Of a stretch of 64,000 nt of DNA, positions 38,101-43,412 are shown one piece after another. Each line of letters begins with the position of its first letter. Within the stretch, counting starts at the first letter, position 1. Position numbers and translations under genes: made by a program. The DNA lies in contig NZ_LR733413.1 of assembly GCF_902506345.1 (NCBI RefSeq), positions 2,726,617-2,790,616 on the forward strand. The letters run 5' to 3'. A model generated the notes under the pieces. The model was not told the DNA's origin. It did not search any database and saw only the letters and a program-made list of their open reading frames with translations. This DNA comes from Flavobacterium sp. 9R (lineage in GTDB: Bacteria; Bacteroidota; Bacteroidia; Flavobacteriales; Flavobacteriaceae).

Positions 38101-40637
38101 TGACAATCGATAATGTTGTAGATGTGACTTGTTTAGGTGATACTAACGGAAGTGCGAGAGTGACTTTAATTGATAGAGTTCCTACTCCAGTAGATAATGC
38201 AGGACCGTTTACGTATACGGTTACAGGACCTACACCAAGTGCGGGTACGGCTACTTCAGCAGGACCAATTAACTTGATCAATTTAGCTGCAGGAACATAT
38301 ACCATAACTGCTGTATTGACCAACACGCCATTCTGTACCGTTAGCAAAAACTTTACGATTACAGGTCCAAGTGAAATCTTAGCGATTTCAGAAACCCATA
38401 CTGAAATTACTTGTCTAACAGGTAATAATGATGGTTCTATTTCGGCTACTGCTACTGGTGGATGGCCAGGTGGTTATGAGTTCCAATTAGAAAATGGTGC
38501 TACTGTGGTTACACCATGGTCTACGGTATCCAATTTTAATGCTTTAACAGCAGGATCGTACACCGTGAAAGTGCGAGATTCAAAAGATTGTGAAGTATTT
38601 ACTACAGTAGTATTGAATAACCCAACGCCTATAGCCTTTACAGCAACACCAAGTACTACTTTGGTAGCTTGTATTAGAGATACCAATGCGAGTATAACAG
38701 TAAGTGTTCCAACAGGTGGTCAAGGGTCGAATTACTTATATACTTTGAATACGACTTCGGCTACGCCAATGATTAGCTCAGGACCACAAAGTGGAAATGT
38801 GTTCAATAATTTAGGTGCAGGAACCTACACGGTAACGGTAACAGATGGATGGGGTTGTGGAACGACTTCGGCACCGATCGTAATTAATGAGCCAACTGAG
38901 GTTGTGGCAAGTTTAGTATTGGCTACAACACCAACTTGTACAACGCAAGCGACTATAACACTTAGCGCTACTGGTGGTACAGGAGCGTATGAGTACAGTA
39001 GAGTTCCAACTTCTGGTTGGTTCCCAATGGGAGGAAACACCATTACTTTCAATGCAGCTGTTGGCACGTACCGTTATTTCGTTCGCGATGTGAACGGTTG
39101 TATTAGTGTCGTTTCTAATGATATCAAGGTTGAACCAGTTCCAACTTTACAAGTAGCTTTGGATGTTCAAAATGCGAAGATCAATTGTAATGGAGATACC
39201 AATGGTGTGATTGTGGCTACCGCAACAGGAGGTTTAGGCAATTATGTGTATACTTTATTGGACGGTACAGGAAATCCAATTGTTCCAGCTCCAACACAGT
39301 TAACACCTGGTAATTTTACTCAGTTACCAGCTGGTACGTATCAAGTAAGAGTTGATAGTCAAGATTGTACTGTGACTTCCACTGGTGTGGTTACTATTAC
39401 AGAACCTTTATTGCCAGTTACGGCTACTACTGTAGTTACTCCAGTAACTTGTAATGGTGCCGCCAATGGTATTATAACAGTAACGGCTTCAGGAGGAACA
39501 GGGGTAATTAAGTTTGCCATTTCTCCAAGATTGGATCAGTTCTTTGATACAGGAGTGTTTGATCAATTAGCACCAGGAACGTATCAGATTATTGTACAAG
39601 ATGTAAATGGTTGTTTCATTCTTTTATCGGAAGAAATTACCGAGCCTCAACCAATTTTTGTAAACACCGTAGCAGGTTCAGAAGTTCAAGAACTATGTGC
39701 TGGTGATAACAATGCTGCCTTCGATGTCAACATCACTGGTGGTGTAGCGCCTTATAGTGTAGTTCTTGATGATATCAATGGTACTTATGTAACTGGTGCT
39801 TTATCACAAACGGTATTCAACTTCACTGGTTTGTCAGGAGGTGAACATACAGTGTATATCAAAGATGCTAATGGCTGTACCGCGGAATGGATTGTAGCGC
39901 TAGACGAATCCGTTAATTTAGATCCAAAAGCTACTGTAGCCTATGGTTGTGATAACAATTCGCCAAGTAGTACAGTTACTGTAACGGTAGATGCGAGTAT
40001 TACCAATCCAGCTGATGTAGATTATGCTCTTGACGGTTCAACAGTATTCCAAGCGAGCAATATTTTCAGTAATCTTGCACCTGGTTTCCATACCATTACG
40101 GCTAGACATTCTAATGGTTGTGAGAAAACTACAATTCAGTTTGAAGTTCTTGGATTTACGCCTTTGGCCTTAACATTGTCAGATGGTGGATTGAACGAGA
40201 TAGTGGCTACGGCTACGGGTGGTGCTGGTAATTACCAATACTCATTCGATGGTGGAAATACCTTTAGCACAAACAATAAATTGATTTACTATAAATCTGG
40301 TGATTACACTGTGATTGTTAGAGATGCTAATGGTTGTGAAGCTACAGCGACACGTTATTTCGAATTCATTGATATCGAAATTCCGAATGTGTTTACACCA
40401 AACGGTGACGGTAATAATGATACTTGGACGCCAACGAATACTATCAATTACAAAGACTTAACGATAGGCATTTTTGACCGTTACGGTAGAAAAGTAGCCA
40501 CGTTAAGAGAAGGCCAAGGTTGGGACGGTAAATACAACAGCCTTGAGTTGCCAACTGGTGATTATTGGTATGTATTGAAATTGAAAAATGTTCAAGACGA
40601 TCGTGAATTTGTAGGTCACTTTACTTTAATGAGATAA
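26157..40637 (+). CDS. sprB: Giant gliding-motility cell-surface adhesin SprB
   Basis: One uninterrupted frame encodes 4,826 residues. The N-terminus is long: two hydrophobic stretches, the second (AMVGILLFMAQGSYG) ending in a likely signal cleavage site near residue 64. Residues about 65-430 form a unique domain, followed by a DUF11-like segment (PVKLGDILKYELQFQNVGND). From about residue 600 to 4730 come dozens of SprB repeats of roughly 70-110 residues with TGGxxPYxY, GTYTVxVxDANGC and variants. One jelly-roll-like insert lies at about 1275-1490. The C-terminus IPNVFTPNGDGNNDTW to GHFTLMR is a type B T9SS sorting domain. SprB moves along a helical track to drive gliding. In F. johnsoniae it is about 6,500 residues, so this one is shorter. 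ATG codons at 26181 and 26253 are alternative starts. Confidence 0.93.
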   Translation: MKKPTILKMPHLNLLTLFSKKTCIFFKTIFVAMLFEPTNKKRFLSNAFAMVGILLFMAQGSYGQVLKSFGKRYDETLKGDILVIGNNILNRDFGTNGNRANDPYNIQGSSSIYNENTNMKWINIDPDGGNNFNSSSAKLTIPAASQSCYKIVYAALYWSGTYSISATNGSASGADRSKINKVRFKVGTGSYVELTGNVIYDYVGTSGGTGAMSPATAQSARNPYACMLDVTSYVQAGGPVSYTVGNVASSEGGQSTSAGHSAGWSLFVVYEDPKQPSKFITSFDGFARIKGGDPAFTFPINGFKTIPSGPVKAKIAFTALEGDNRDASDNMAIVGNTIAGSVAESVSTVTTNLKPRAPLTPNIFNSSINNLDVNFTDRVPNSLNTFGFDTGVVELKNGGGSNTTIKNGETGANITLSTGADWYYLFFTALAVEVIEPKIIVTKQVFDDNNQLASNTPVKLGDILKYELQFQNVGNDNAKSFTITDQLPANTIFNYPTDIEQVPTGVTHTYNATTRTITFTIPDNLVQKNGNLSVPIRFKVQVVPTCANLTEPCNNIIKNTAKSKYTGEINTNGGLGFGEDSYSSFSACNISVPESTNFLVGVDDCKARNAVLCGDPLTISASGGYASYSWSTSPTGVPVIGTTQAITVTQPGTYYVKNTATPPCVDLEEVITVQGYDAKFNPLIKYADNKDAVTDLIPVCPNDGSVLPKIFLCTEDDKVDIDLSDLGATNITWETTTCVADPNLSDLCANEDPTCTWTQAGPPGATFVANTAGQYRVSMSFGGCFSRFYFNVYENGLKPTVSKKDIICGNNGSITIGGISGTGYEYSLSENSGYTSNNTFSIATAGTYTVYIRQVGVATNPCPFKVVGISIYKIDFDPIAPTVTQPLCHDSKGSIKVYGTAYNGAQYTYELFKGGVSIEKVINSTASEYEFLNKDAGSYTYTVTTLDGCSYNGVAEIIAPAALTAVASITKPLTCSDGEITVTPNNGTAPFNYFINGSTTAQTDPKIVVTTAGTYSIRVVDGNGCEVTISQRIDANPKPVFTIAKTDVLCYGAKSGVITFNVTNANGYTLAYSIDNGVTYVANGTFSSLAPGTYKPILRYTLSGVDCFETQPDITITEPAAALTASAGVSELAGCGPAREGKVRITNPQGGVPPYEYNFNNPANASDWTTVNDAYKAPGTYTLYVRDANGCIFSAPVTLDPEPAEPVINATPLIDFNCDGTATSTVTVANPPNASYTFDYYLDGVKNTNVPNNVFVNVPSGSYSISVEYKLNSVPTFSNLLFEDFGKGTYTTSPGINPAYCFADETTTHLNPSYACNKDEWINDGEYAVASSIRTNFGGAWIRNPKDHTVPSDPLGRFLCVNVGGTAGIGGVLYSKPIKNVIPNQDVRVSIWALNLIVASRPTLGDPDLTIQLWKDYGLPTAVQVGASVNTGSIPKSQKWENYNLTINPGNNTDLTFLVRSNSTIINGNDVLIDDINVFQLPKSCISSKSFPLTIDTGKAFTAQISGTKNVTCNGLTNGEITISATNFDTTTGYQYSTNNGATWSTALFTSPVTVTNLAGALYKVIVRPVGSAVAACAKPFDVNISAPAAVTLSASVTTQPTCTTGATITAIGGGGTPAYQYELRQSDGINVVTAYSNNGGVFTNVPSGSYTVFVRDANNCQIPVGVSVSVTAPPALTAAVVPSTALCFDPTTGAQINVSITGGTAPYSYQTRLNGGAFSASSATFTTLSFTHTAAVTGNYVFRVTDNNGCSFDTVQQVINAKVTANAQVTTDLDCDPAPNDQAIISGTISGGTTPFTVVLTSGQTTGTLVGPLGTATTFTYTTGASGTYQFEITDAIGCKTTTSATINAKVAVTGNAVVTNETCETLNNGSVTLQALTGAAPFTYNFNNLGFSGTATYGSLSGSVAGTSYPYQIRDRKGCIYDGTAVVFEPTPITLSASITTPYTCTTNGTITALASNGNGGFTYVLKRTVLAVETTVATNTTGIFPNLSVAGSYTVTVTDAKGCSRTSSPAMVIDALTPPTAMTFTNTPVTCPANKTDITINSVTGGSLPLEYRISAPAAAVTLFQSSATFTNLDPGVTYRFEVRDAKNCLFSTTKTVPVLPTLSASGVVVSNVVCVGDNNGSIRYTVSGFGNNTPYSYTIDGVLPASTGTYPATGSTFDITISGLAAGPHILAITNTTTNCSATASATVAAPSAALAITPPTISPITCTKATASITINTAGGWGSNSYTVTGTAPVVAPVTQSTRTFNNLAAGDYTASVTDANGCSRSINFTIAPYTTPIVSATVNGQCTATGSSFQIVATATGGSGTYTYSINTGVAPTGALLDTFTVAPGTYTITVRDAFGCTDTEVVTVNQVLAATAVRTKDITCSTPAEATVRVDVTGGKADFGYRVNIGGTGFSGPVIPFPTAGSSTLNYTATSLTGTSYQFEITDANGCTRVTNTVNTNTPTPVAATTSITDLTCYQSGNGVVTINPSAGVAPFEFSFNGSGFSTVSTYSNLAASTGLGYPYVVRDSKGCLYPGFAIVNQPTEIIYTVTPVNMTCSAAIVAGSITVNTITNGNAPFNYTLRNLTTGVVLTHSDPTGASHTFPNLGFGNYEVIVSDNTGCSKTTTGIQVLSPPEDLDINLLTTADCTNGATIIVSINPLVVPPTPNYEFGIFDLAAFPYSSIFLAPDGATSPNNMRRTFTNLTPGVVYTFVVRDNITGCYYFEKAAGPVPPVTTLTSNPIIANNVTCTGTATGSVTFTLNNYNATAVNWEIFRNQTNATTGITGSVVTPAPSTITTSPGLTPGQYYITFTEVGGSNPGCTSASAVFTITESPVLLDLNASATKNDNCNTNAGQIVGVANGGTAPYSFILNNSSTAPLVGDPLWNSPSTFNVESGSYYVWVKDSRDCIVGEPVNVILDPSPVIAISNVVNCAAEGAFSLDVDLTSPGVGPYTISVNGGSPQNVGSFPYTVSGLSSGPQNIVVYDANGCPSNSPALTLHKKLSVIAERTKELDCTTSPDGLITVTVSDGLFTASDATPDFRYEVSINGAPYLAPVNFANDDRVLTYPVTTAGTYQFRITDLNNCTVESTVVDIAAIVNPTATTVVTQPTCVGLADGSIKITATGGVLPYEYSIDGGTTWQDSNEFTGLAAVTVNYIVRDAKLCLFNGSENIINPSPVVASLTSLSAFTCSPTNTPNVTVVTLGASGGAGTALADYTFSRDNVNWSSTNTFDVIDTGATQNLTFYAKDANGCTDDIVITINAFPKLVSAVASLGTQADCNTPTEIINVAITGGATPTNFSYQVAIDGGAYGAITPITPGATSFTYPATLIGSFYEFKITDNTTGCSIVSNAYTVPVFNTMTVTASAAANVDCTTNATGAIEINIGNYSGPYTYTILKGGVPTAFTGSGNTTTNPLVLPHGLVAGNDYTVVVTQTAYPSCPGTSNVVIITEPAALDLTNLSVNVKNQNCNTTGAVLTVDDTTIVGGTPGFEFAFVPTGTSPIGFYSPSKTITIATSAAAITPDLIDVYVKDTNGCFRFVTVPISLDPLPTVTASAVSQCPSPTGYTIIAVGAGGVGTLEYSLDGNSFQSSSSLTVTAPGDYDVWVRDANGCIAKTTAPVTILEPLQLQADVTTLSTCLNADGVVTLTASGGSIPSNYEYSSNGTTYVSSNVFGGLAASVTPYTFYVRDITTTCVKSVDVIMLLPNTAIDFVPVATPVTCDGGNDGTITANMAPSTLTVNNNPIYTYALSGTTVGGIAVTIPLTGTQPSPLFSGLEAGTYTVTVTSGRLCTVSQTIDVTQSAPIVVPAPTVVQFACTAGNTGNLATITVDPTLVTGGSGTYLNYEFIKNGTQVQFGSNNVYTEADLLGGSYIVNVYDDKGCIGTSTASIDIAPYIQLDQVNVVVDQAITCTNLENITVTATTIGGPATNLQYTLVDVTYDDTTTPPTVIKGSVYPAVTNATGIFTNLPVGNYEITVRNLDTNCEIIGVHYVNNPDTFDLTIDNVVDVTCLGDTNGSARVTLIDRVPTPVDNAGPFTYTVTGPTPSAGTATSAGPINLINLAAGTYTITAVLTNTPFCTVSKNFTITGPSEILAISETHTEITCLTGNNDGSISATATGGWPGGYEFQLENGATVVTPWSTVSNFNALTAGSYTVKVRDSKDCEVFTTVVLNNPTPIAFTATPSTTLVACIRDTNASITVSVPTGGQGSNYLYTLNTTSATPMISSGPQSGNVFNNLGAGTYTVTVTDGWGCGTTSAPIVINEPTEVVASLVLATTPTCTTQATITLSATGGTGAYEYSRVPTSGWFPMGGNTITFNAAVGTYRYFVRDVNGCISVVSNDIKVEPVPTLQVALDVQNAKINCNGDTNGVIVATATGGLGNYVYTLLDGTGNPIVPAPTQLTPGNFTQLPAGTYQVRVDSQDCTVTSTGVVTITEPLLPVTATTVVTPVTCNGAANGIITVTASGGTGVIKFAISPRLDQFFDTGVFDQLAPGTYQIIVQDVNGCFILLSEEITEPQPIFVNTVAGSEVQELCAGDNNAAFDVNITGGVAPYSVVLDDINGTYVTGALSQTVFNFTGLSGGEHTVYIKDANGCTAEWIVALDESVNLDPKATVAYGCDNNSPSSTVTVTVDASITNPADVDYALDGSTVFQASNIFSNLAPGFHTITARHSNGCEKTTIQFEVLGFTPLALTLSDGGLNEIVATATGGAGNYQYSFDGGNTFSTNNKLIYYKSGDYTVIVRDANGCEATATRYFEFIDIEIPNVFTPNGDGNNDTWTPTNTINYKDLTIGIFDRYGRKVATLREGQGWDGKYNSLELPTGDYWYVLKLKNVQDDREFVGHFTLMR

Positions 40638-40678
40638 CGGAAATAACGATAGAAGGAAGTAATCCAAAATAACAGGTA

Positions 40679-40710
40679 GTAACGATGCTGTGCCCCAACA
40701 GCGTCGTTAC
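40679..40710. promoter_or_regulatory. 13-bp hairpin between sprB and sprF
   Basis: GTAACGATGCTGT pairs with ACAGCGTCGTTAC (one G.U) around a 6-base loop GCCCCA, with an outer GGTA/TACC pair across a 2-base bulge. There is no T run, so it is not a standard terminator. It may protect the sprB 3' end or adjust sprF expression. Confidence 0.75.
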
Positions 40711-40736
40711 AATACCAACTAAGAATCTACTATATT

Positions 40737-41699
40737 ATGAAAAAGAGTATAATTGCATTGTTGCTTTTGGTAGGTGTGGCCGGACACACTCAAGAATTGA
40801 ATTTGCCTGTTTGGACACAATATTTGGCCGATAACCCTTTTGTGATTTCGCCAACTTATGCAGGGATTGGAGATAATTTTAGAATTCGATTGAATGGATT
40901 GACACAATGGGTCGGAATTAAAGATGCACCAAACAACCAATCTGTTTATGCTGATTTTAGAATTGCCGATCAATCAGGTGTTGGAATTTCCATGTATAAT
41001 GATAAAAACGGAAACACGCGTCAAACAGGAGCTAAAGCTTCTTTTGCGCATCATATTATTTTGGATTATTACTCCAAACAATATTTGTCTTTTGGTTTGT
41101 CATTCAACATCAACAATTTCAAAATTGATATAGATGATTTATCGCCTACCAATCCTGATCCTTCTATCAATAATAACCGTTTCACCTCCAACAATAACTT
41201 TGACGTCAGTTTGTTGTATCGTTTGAATAAATTTTACGTGAGTTTTAATGCAAGTAATATTTTGCCAAAGGATTTGGATAAATTTATTGCACTTGAACCG
41301 GATTTGTTACGTAATTATCAAGTGTATACTGGTTATGTTTTTAGCGATGGAGGATATAATCGTGGTGAGATTGAGCCTTCTATGTACTTTCAATATTTTG
41401 AGTCGGATAGAAGATCTAGCACCGACATCAACGTTAAATATAGAAAATATAACAACTATGATGACTACTACTGGGTTGGAGCTTCCTATCGTTTTTTGAA
41501 TGATCAAGTTGGAAAACCTTTGAATGTAGGGCCAATGGTAGGTTTTAAAAAATCAGGATTTTATTTTGGGTATGCTTACCAAATTACGATGAATGAGTTA
41601 GCTGCCTACAATTCAGGAACGCATATGGTTACCTTAGGATTTGATTTCTTCCAAGGATTGAGTAACTGTCCTTGTACCCAAAATCCAGTTCACGAATAG
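40737..41699 (+). CDS. sprF: Gliding motility protein SprF (PorP/SprF family)
   Basis: A complete 320-residue outer-membrane beta-barrel protein with signal MKKSIIALLLLVGVAGHTQ. The family opening LPVWTQYLADNPFVISPTYAG and later LSFGLSFNINNF, FDVSLLYRLNKFYVSFNASN and YWVGASYRF are strands of the PorP/SprF fold. In F. johnsoniae SprF is needed for delivery of SprB to the surface through the T9SS, as type B sorting domains need a cognate SprF-like partner. The position directly after sprB supports this. A terminator follows, ending the operon. Confidence 0.92.
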   Translation: MKKSIIALLLLVGVAGHTQELNLPVWTQYLADNPFVISPTYAGIGDNFRIRLNGLTQWVGIKDAPNNQSVYADFRIADQSGVGISMYNDKNGNTRQTGAKASFAHHIILDYYSKQYLSFGLSFNINNFKIDIDDLSPTNPDPSINNNRFTSNNNFDVSLLYRLNKFYVSFNASNILPKDLDKFIALEPDLLRNYQVYTGYVFSDGGYNRGEIEPSMYFQYFESDRRSSTDINVKYRKYNNYDDYYWVGASYRFLNDQVGKPLNVGPMVGFKKSGFYFGYAYQITMNELAAYNSGTHMVTLGFDFFQGLSNCPCTQNPVHE

Positions 41700-41722
41700 T
41701 TTTACAAATAATATACTACTAG

Positions 41723-41757
41723 AGCCCTTTTCATTTTTTTGGAAAGGGCTTTTTTTG
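41723..41757 (+). terminator. Intrinsic terminator of the spr operon
   Basis: AGCCCTTT (41723-41730) pairs with AAAGGGCT (41743-41750), extended inward by C:G after one mismatch, followed by seven T. It lies 23 nt after the sprF stop. Confidence 0.88.
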
Positions 41758-41766
41758 TTTGTTAAT

Positions 41767-41850
41767 CGAATAACCCACAACCCAAAACTGACAACTGACG
41801 ACCGACAACTCACAACTGACAACCGAGAACCGACAACCGAGAACTGACAC
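41767..41850. repeat. Twelve-unit heptamer array behind sprF
   Basis: Twelve 7-mers without any indel, for example CTGACAA, CCGACAA and CCGAGAA. On the minus strand the consensus is GTTGTCA/GTTNTCG, the same GTNNTCA family as the arrays at gene ends elsewhere in the window. It is the longest and most regular copy. Confidence 0.85.
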
Positions 41851-41977
41851 TTTCCAAACCATTATTCCTTAATTTTTTTAACCGTTTAGTTGTGTTATTT
41901 ATAAATTTACATCGATTTCGTTATTAATTAGCTATTTTTTAATAGTAGGCACTACAAATCAAAATCCCAAAATAGTG

Positions 41978-41985
41978 TATCTTTG
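41978..41985 (+). promoter_or_regulatory. -7 promoter box for pgk
   Basis: TATCTTTG fits TAnnTTTG exactly and lies 39 nt before the pgk ATG. No TTG at 17-23 nt upstream was found. Confidence 0.55.
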
Positions 41986-42024
41986 TGAGACGATATACAT
42001 TTTTAAATTAAATACATATATATA

Positions 42025-43212
42025 ATGAAAACTTTAAACGATTTCAATTTCAAAGATAAAAAAGCAATTATCCGTGTTGATTTTAATGTGCCTTTAGATG
42101 AAAATTTTAATGTAACGGATGCCAATAGAATTGAAGCTGCAAAGCCTACCATTGATAAAATTTTAGCTGACGGTGGAAGCGTTATTTTAATGTCACACTT
42201 AGGAAGACCAAAAGGAGCTGAAGATAAATATTCGTTACGTCATATAGTAGCTAAAACTTCTGAAGTTTTGGGCGTGCCTGTTCAATTTGCTACAGATTGC
42301 ATTGGAGAACCTGCTACTACTGCAGCTGCGGCTTTACAACCTGGTCAAGTGTTGCTGTTAGAGAATTTACGTTTTTATAAAGAAGAAGAAGCTGGCGATG
42401 TTGATTTCGCTAAAAAATTAGCAGACCTTGGAGATATCTATGTAAATGATGCTTTTGGAACAGCACACCGTGCTCATGCTTCTACTACTATTATTGCTCA
42501 ATTTTTTCCAACTAGTAAATGTTTTGGAACGCTGTTGGCCAAAGAAATTGAAAGCTTGAATAAAGTATTAAAGAACAGTGAAAAACCTGTAACTGCTGTT
42601 TTGGGAGGATCTAAAGTTTCCTCTAAAATTACAGTTATCGAAAATATCTTAGATAAAGTTGACCACATGATTATTGGTGGAGGTATGACTTTTACTTTTG
42701 TGAAAGCCTTAGGAGGATCTGTTGGTGATTCTATTTGTGAAGATGACAAGCAAGATTTGGCTCTTGAAATTTTGCGTTTGGCTAAAGAAAAAGGGGTACA
42801 AATTCATATTCCTGTAGATGTAGTTGCGGCTGATGATTTCTCTAATAAAGCCAATACACAAGTAGTAGATGTTAAACACATTCCAGATGGATGGCAAGGT
42901 TTAGACGCGGGACCAAAATCATTAGCTATCTTTAAAGAAGTAATCTTGGCTTCTAAAACTATTCTTTGGAATGGACCATTAGGAGTTTTTGAAATGCCAA
43001 CATTTGCCAAAGGAACTATTGCTTTAGGTGATTATATTGCAGAGGCTACTGCTAATGGTGCTTTTTCATTAGTTGGTGGAGGTGATTCTGTGGCTGCTGT
43101 AAAACAATTTGGTTTTGAACACAAAGTAAGTTATGTTTCTACTGGAGGTGGAGCAATGCTAGAAATGTTGGAAGGAAGAACCTTACCAGGAATTGCAGCG
43201 ATTTTAGAATAA
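42025..43212 (+). CDS. pgk: Phosphoglycerate kinase
   Basis: This complete 395-residue glycolytic enzyme converts 1,3-bisphosphoglycerate and ADP to 3-phosphoglycerate and ATP. The substrate signature RVDFNVPLD lies at residues 17-25, with [20 protein letters not shown], the hinge region [12 protein letters not shown] and the C-terminal nucleotide site [13 protein letters not shown] also present. It is flanked by its own promoter box and a strong terminator, so it is monocistronic. Confidence 0.98.
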   Translation: MKTLNDFNFKDKKAIIRVDFNVPLDENFNVTDANRIEAAKPTIDKILADGGSVILMSHLGRPKGAEDKYSLRHIVAKTSEVLGVPVQFATDCIGEPATTAAAALQPGQVLLLENLRFYKEEEAGDVDFAKKLADLGDIYVNDAFGTAHRAHASTTIIAQFFPTSKCFGTLLAKEIESLNKVLKNSEKPVTAVLGGSKVSSKITVIENILDKVDHMIIGGGMTFTFVKALGGSVGDSICEDDKQDLALEILRLAKEKGVQIHIPVDVVAADDFSNKANTQVVDVKHIPDGWQGLDAGPKSLAIFKEVILASKTILWNGPLGVFEMPTFAKGTIALGDYIAEATANGAFSLVGGGDSVAAVKQFGFEHKVSYVSTGGGAMLEMLEGRTLPGIAAILE

Positions 43213-43295
43213 TCAAAAAGTTTGCGATTTTTAAAATTGCATTACTATTTGAATAATCCTACTTTAACATATTTTTTTAAAGTAAAATGGGCTTA

Positions 43296-43340
43296 AAAAC
43301 CATAAATATTGTATATTTAACAATATTTATGGTTTTTTTT
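43296..43340 (+). terminator. Intrinsic terminator of pgk
   Basis: AAAACCATAAATATTG pairs perfectly with CAATATTTATGGTTTT (16 bp, 9-base loop) and runs into T residues. Confidence 0.9.
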
Positions 43341-43353
43341 AGTTTTAACCAAG

Positions 43354-43361
43354 TAATTTTG
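43354..43361 (+). promoter_or_regulatory. -7 promoter box for the transglycosylase gene
   Basis: TAATTTTG fits TAnnTTTG, is placed just after the pgk terminator and lies 51 nt before the chosen ATG. Confidence 0.5.
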
Positions 43362-43412
43362 CAAAGTCAATTGGTTAATCAGCTGAAATAAAGCACATTG
43401 AAATCAAATTAT

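Larger units (their letters stand above)
41700..42024. other. sprF-pgk intergenic region
   Basis: This 325-bp gap contains, in order, the sprF terminator (41723-41757), the twelve-unit heptamer array (41767-41850), an AT-rich stretch and the pgk promoter box (41978-41985). No reading frame is supported. Confidence 0.75.

Noticed and set aside
26933..39067. Minus-strand and alternative-frame ORFs inside sprB
   Set aside because: All lie within one continuous 14.5-kb frame with clear repeat and sorting domains; none resembles a known protein.
26157..40637. Frameshift or broken sprB
   Set aside because: The frame is continuous from ATG to TAA and ends in an intact type B sorting domain; smaller size alone is not damage.
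41767..41850. CRISPR array
   Set aside because: The period is 7 bp with no unique spacers and no cas genes are nearby.
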